From contig OY811975.1 of assembly GCA_963681505.1 (NCBI GenBank), positions 6,315,490-6,379,489 of the forward strand: a stretch of DNA of 64,000 nucleotides. Reading direction: 5' to 3'. Numbering within the stretch: the stretch's first letter is position 1; each line of letters begins with the position of its first letter. Source of the DNA: Eunapius fragilis. Lineage: Eukaryota > Porifera > Demospongiae > Spongillida > Spongillidae. Both the position numbers and the translations under genes were made by a program. Shown one piece after another: positions 60,941-64,000 of this stretch. Under the pieces are notes generated by a model, which was not told the DNA's origin, ran no database searches, and was given only the letters and a program-made list of their open reading frames with translations.

Positions 60941-60955
60941 TATTATTAAGGATAT
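60941..60955. repeat. Right 15-bp direct repeat (probable target-site duplication)
   Basis: TATTATTAAGGATAT, the partner of the left copy. It directly follows ...TCCTCATGGTTAT, the presumed 3' end of the retrotransposon. Confidence 0.7.
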
Positions 60956-61106
60956 AATTTTCATAATTTTTGCTTTGCGCGTTTCTGCAGAAATCAAAAT
61001 AGTTTCTTTGTTTTAATTGCACCTTAATTGCATTCCTCCGGCTGTGGTTAAAATCAGGCGTTGTTAAGCGTGACATCAGAAAAGGAACGGATGCAATGTT
61101 CAATAG

Positions 61107-61540
61107 TTTCTGCTGGTTGTTCAAAGTTGAAACACTCATAGCAATCGTAAGAGCTTGTTTAAGTTAATTCCCAAGCGATGCGACTCTTAGGCGAAAATGA
61201 GAAATGCGAACTCGTTCGCAGTGGAAGGTGACCCTAGATTGAAGGACCTTACAATACTTAGTATATATATGGTATTGTAAGGTCTTCAATCTATGAGTCG
61301 ACCGATCAATTACTTCGATGAGGGCTGTTTCGAAGCCTGTTGATTCGACGCGTAGGTGCATCAATCACTTCGATGAGGGCTGTTTCGAAGTTGATTCGGA
61401 ACGTAGGTGCATCAATCACTTTGATGACGGCTGCTTCGAAGTTGATTCGGAGCGTAGGTGAGTAGCTGCTGGTTGTTCAAACACTCATAGTGATTAGCTT
61501 GTTTCAGTTCCCAAGCGATGCGACTCTCACGCAAGCAAAA
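61107..61540. repeat. Composite repeat: flanking direct repeats, hairpin and 51-bp tandem units
   Basis: CTGCTGGTTGTTCAAA...CCCAAGCGATGCGACTCT occurs at about 61,110-61,186 and again at 61,466-61,530. Between them lie a hairpin (TGAAGGACCTTACAATAC and GTATTGTAAGGTCTTCA, 61,238-61,290) and three tandem units of about 51-57 bp with CACTTCGATGAGGGCTGTTT (61,304-61,460). Confidence 0.85.
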
Positions 61541-61682
61541 ATTGAAGCTAAAGAAAGGAGAAAGTGCCTGGGAGATTGATCTGCATGCATAACTGAACAT
61601 GAAGGGTTTGACCCAGTGTGCCTGAATGTATGGGTTTTATAAGCAGCTTACTATAACTATATATACTGGATCATGAAGAATC

Positions 61683-61842
<160 letters not shown>

Positions 61843-61859
61843 TCACGAGTATGCTAAGG

Positions 61860-63110
61860 AAGGTAATAACAATCCTTACATCTCACAGGTTCTATTTAGA
61901 TAAGGAAATACCTATTTATGGCATACAGACAGCTGGTTGGCGCTGGGGATGGCCGATGATGGATGACATGTTCGAGTACTGCTTCCAAGCTGTCCTATGA
62001 ACAAAATCGGAACCTACGCGAGTAGTTCCATATAGGAATCCTGCAGTATCATGAATGTCATCAAAAAAATGTCACTCGCGTCTAGCGGGACAGCCAAGAG
62101 TCGGGTCACTTCGCTTTTAGTGGCAATCGAGCAATATCAAAAAGGAGAACAGTGCTGCGTTATACATATGTCATAAGACGGTGTACTTTTTGAACAAAAA
62201 TACTCGTCCCCATCGTCCGTACCCAGTCCCACCTAAAATTTCTCCTCCGTCGTCGTCTTCTTCTTCTTCCTTCGGGATAGCATAACTCACGACAGGAACG
62301 TTTGTAAAGCACGCCTTGTGTACCAATCGCTTCAGGATGTGTCCGCATGTTATCTTCAGGTATCTGTTAGACGCCTAACCGATCGGGCAATTGGCTGAAG
62401 CTAGTTGTACCTTATTTGGTGTTGATCTACAAATAGCACATTACATCAGCTATCACAATGTTCATGACGCACCAGTATAATATAACCAGCGTTATCAAAT
62501 TCGATGGTTTAACCATATAATCTCATGAGGACAATTCTGATTCCACTCGAGCATCTAAAAGTGGAAAGATCCAGATGCTGCCAGATCTGCCAAACGTGCG
62601 TATGTCAAGCGCGGTACCGAAAGGAACAACAAAACGACCACCCAAATGTACGTTTATACGGCATCGATAAATGTTGCATCGATAAATTATAAGCATGCAT
62701 GGTATATCGCTAAAATGGAAGGAATAGTTTAGTTACAGCGGTAGAGATACTGCGTCTCTCCGTTTTATAGTAATATGCGCTGTTTGAAATGTGTGTATAA
62801 CGCCAAAGTTGCTTACGTCAGTTTGGTCATGTATTGTGGTGCATGGTTTATCTGATTATAGCGTGAGATCAGTTTACTTAGAGTGCATTTATTCTTTGTA
62901 TTATATGGCTTCGATTTTAACCTTTATCAATCCTTTGCTCCTCAATGGAGATAGTCTGGGGACTAGTGATATACTTGGTACACACCTCAACAGAATTGCA
63001 GATTCTAATATAAACCTGTCATGATTGCGCAAGTTGACGTTTTATGCTACCTTATTCTATGCTTTACAAGAACTAAATACAATACCAAATCCACCAAAAA
63101 AATTTAGGAA
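61860..63110. other. Intergenic stretch, possible exon at 62.17-62.35 kb
   Basis: The minus strand at 62,347-62,175 reads CGHILKRLVHKACFTNVPVV, then IPKEEEEDDDGGEILGGTGY and a stop in one frame, or an Arg-run in another. The acidic version could be a last exon, but I cannot assign it. Nothing else is recognised. Confidence 0.3.
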
Positions 63111-63399
63111 ACAAGTAATAAAAACATTCTCTACACGAGAAGGTTGGTGGTATATAGGAATCAAAGGTGAGATGGTGGTGTAAAAAGCAAGGGAACAAGG
63201 CTTCTGATTGAAAAGGAAAAATGAAATAGACCTATATTAGCACGCACATTAAAATATGACAACATGCTACTAATATAGGTCTATTTCATTTTTCCTTTTC
63301 AATCAGAAGCCTTGTTCCCTTGCTTTTTACACCACCATCTCACCTTTGATTCCTATATACCACCAACCTTCTCGTGTAGAGAATGTTTTTATTACTTGT
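63111..63399. repeat. Foldback element with identical arms
   Basis: The left arm, from 63,111 (ACAAGTAATAAAAACATTCT) to about 63,240, appears to be an exact reverse complement of 63,269-63,399, with a loop of about 28 bp. It shares GCTTTTTACACCACCATCT with the elements at 7.7-8.35 kb and 4.35 kb. There is no ORF. Confidence 0.93.
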
Positions 63400-64000
63400 A
63401 AGAAGTACATTTCCATCGATTTTTTAGTTATGCTGGATTCAATTATCCTGAGATACGAGTTGTATATTCCATTTTACAGAAAGTATTCTTACTACATATC
63501 AAATCTAGTTTTGTGTCTCATTACTGCAGAAATTCATTTCACAGCCTATTTTGCAGCAGCAAATGCACTCCTGACTAGTGGGCATAATGATACATTGTCC
63601 ACATTGACACCTAGAGGGTTGAAGTTTTATCGCAATGGGCTGTTCCAGTAAATAAGTGCACAGGGGGGGTCGATGAAAATGAGAGGCTGTCCAGGGGGTT
63701 CAGATATCCAGCGTCTTTGTGATGGAATTATGGCCACTATCAATTGTAAAATTTGCCTTTAGGGATTAATATTAAATGATATACCTTCATAAAATGATCA
63801 GGGTATTGTCCAGAAGGTTAAGGTTGTTATTGAATTATGGCTACTATGAGCCGACTTTCACATGTATGGCTATGCAAAAACCACATAGCACAGAAGTAAC
63901 CAGGGTGTATACAGTGTAATTTGAAATCTTTTGTCAGAGGGGTTACAGGGGATCTGTTCATCCACCCCCCCCCCCCCCCCCCCCCCCCTACGTGCAGTTA
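63400..64000. other. Right end of the window, no gene recognised
   Basis: The ORF at 63,346-63,651 starts inside the foldback arm and has no recognised domain. A C run lies at 63,965-63,987. Confidence 0.45.

Noticed and set aside
62160-62348. Arg-run peptide on the minus strand as a nucleic-acid-binding protein
   Set aside because: The Arg run comes from a GAAGAAGACGACG-type simple repeat. The alternative acidic frame is equally possible, so no call was made.

Overview
The window looks like nuclear DNA of an animal, most probably an early-branching marine invertebrate such as a demosponge. The evidence is split genes with GT-AG introns, a mitochondrial aspartyl-tRNA synthetase gene broken over more than 32 kb, very dense transposable elements of types common in sponges and cnidarians, many ACATGTACATGTA-like strings, and long G or C runs. 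The sponge placement is inference; nothing in the window proves it. There is no bacterial operon, CRISPR array or rRNA, and no tRNA gene was recognised.

Layout. The left half (about 2.65-34.9 kb) is one host gene on the minus strand, DARS2. Exon 1 lies at 34,741-34,931 and carries a mitochondrial leader. Exons 2-5 lie at 15,561-15,639, 8,424-8,516, 4,843-4,935 and 2,652-2,762; the rest runs off the left edge. Its introns hold a Ty3/gypsy tail (1.15-2.04 kb), several foldback elements (3-8.4 kb), a CsRn1-type Ty3/gypsy fossil with a DNA-transposon insertion in it (10.06-14.86 kb), a BEL/Pao fossil (17.6-19.6 kb), a second Ty3/gypsy fossil (21.1-23.4 kb), a LINE fragment (24.7-25.4 kb), a decayed uncharacterised transposon-like gene (27.3-30.8 kb), and a TTAA-flanked element with perfect 30-bp terminal inverted repeats (31.46-33.86 kb). 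About 110 bp upstream of the DARS2 start codon sits a TIR element carrying a broken RecQ-like helicase fragment.

The middle (36-48.5 kb) is repeat-rich. It has a 165-bp satellite array ending in an inverted unit (38.3-40.6 kb), two pieces of an uncharacterised multi-domain gene with DDE-transposase-like motifs (40.8-45.2 kb) separated by a 200-N assembly gap, and an 18-bp minisatellite (46.7-47.5 kb). From 49.0 to 51.2 kb the minus strand carries decayed CACTA/EnSpm-like (TNP2/DUF4218-like) coding sequence.

The right part holds a second host-like gene on the minus strand (53.46-56.28 kb, at least three exons) with a coiled coil and a protein-kinase-like domain. A nearly intact non-LTR retrotransposon (57.76-60.94 kb) follows, with a reverse transcriptase, a CCHC finger and a restriction-like endonuclease. 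It has only two in-frame stops and is flanked by an exact 15-bp direct repeat. The end contains microsatellites and a foldback with apparently identical 129-131 bp arms (63.1-63.4 kb).

Apart from DARS2 and the kinase-like gene, almost everything recognisable is mobile DNA. The most promising candidates for undescribed biology are the TTAA/30-bp-TIR element, the DDE-like families, the RLE retrotransposon and the kinase-like gene.
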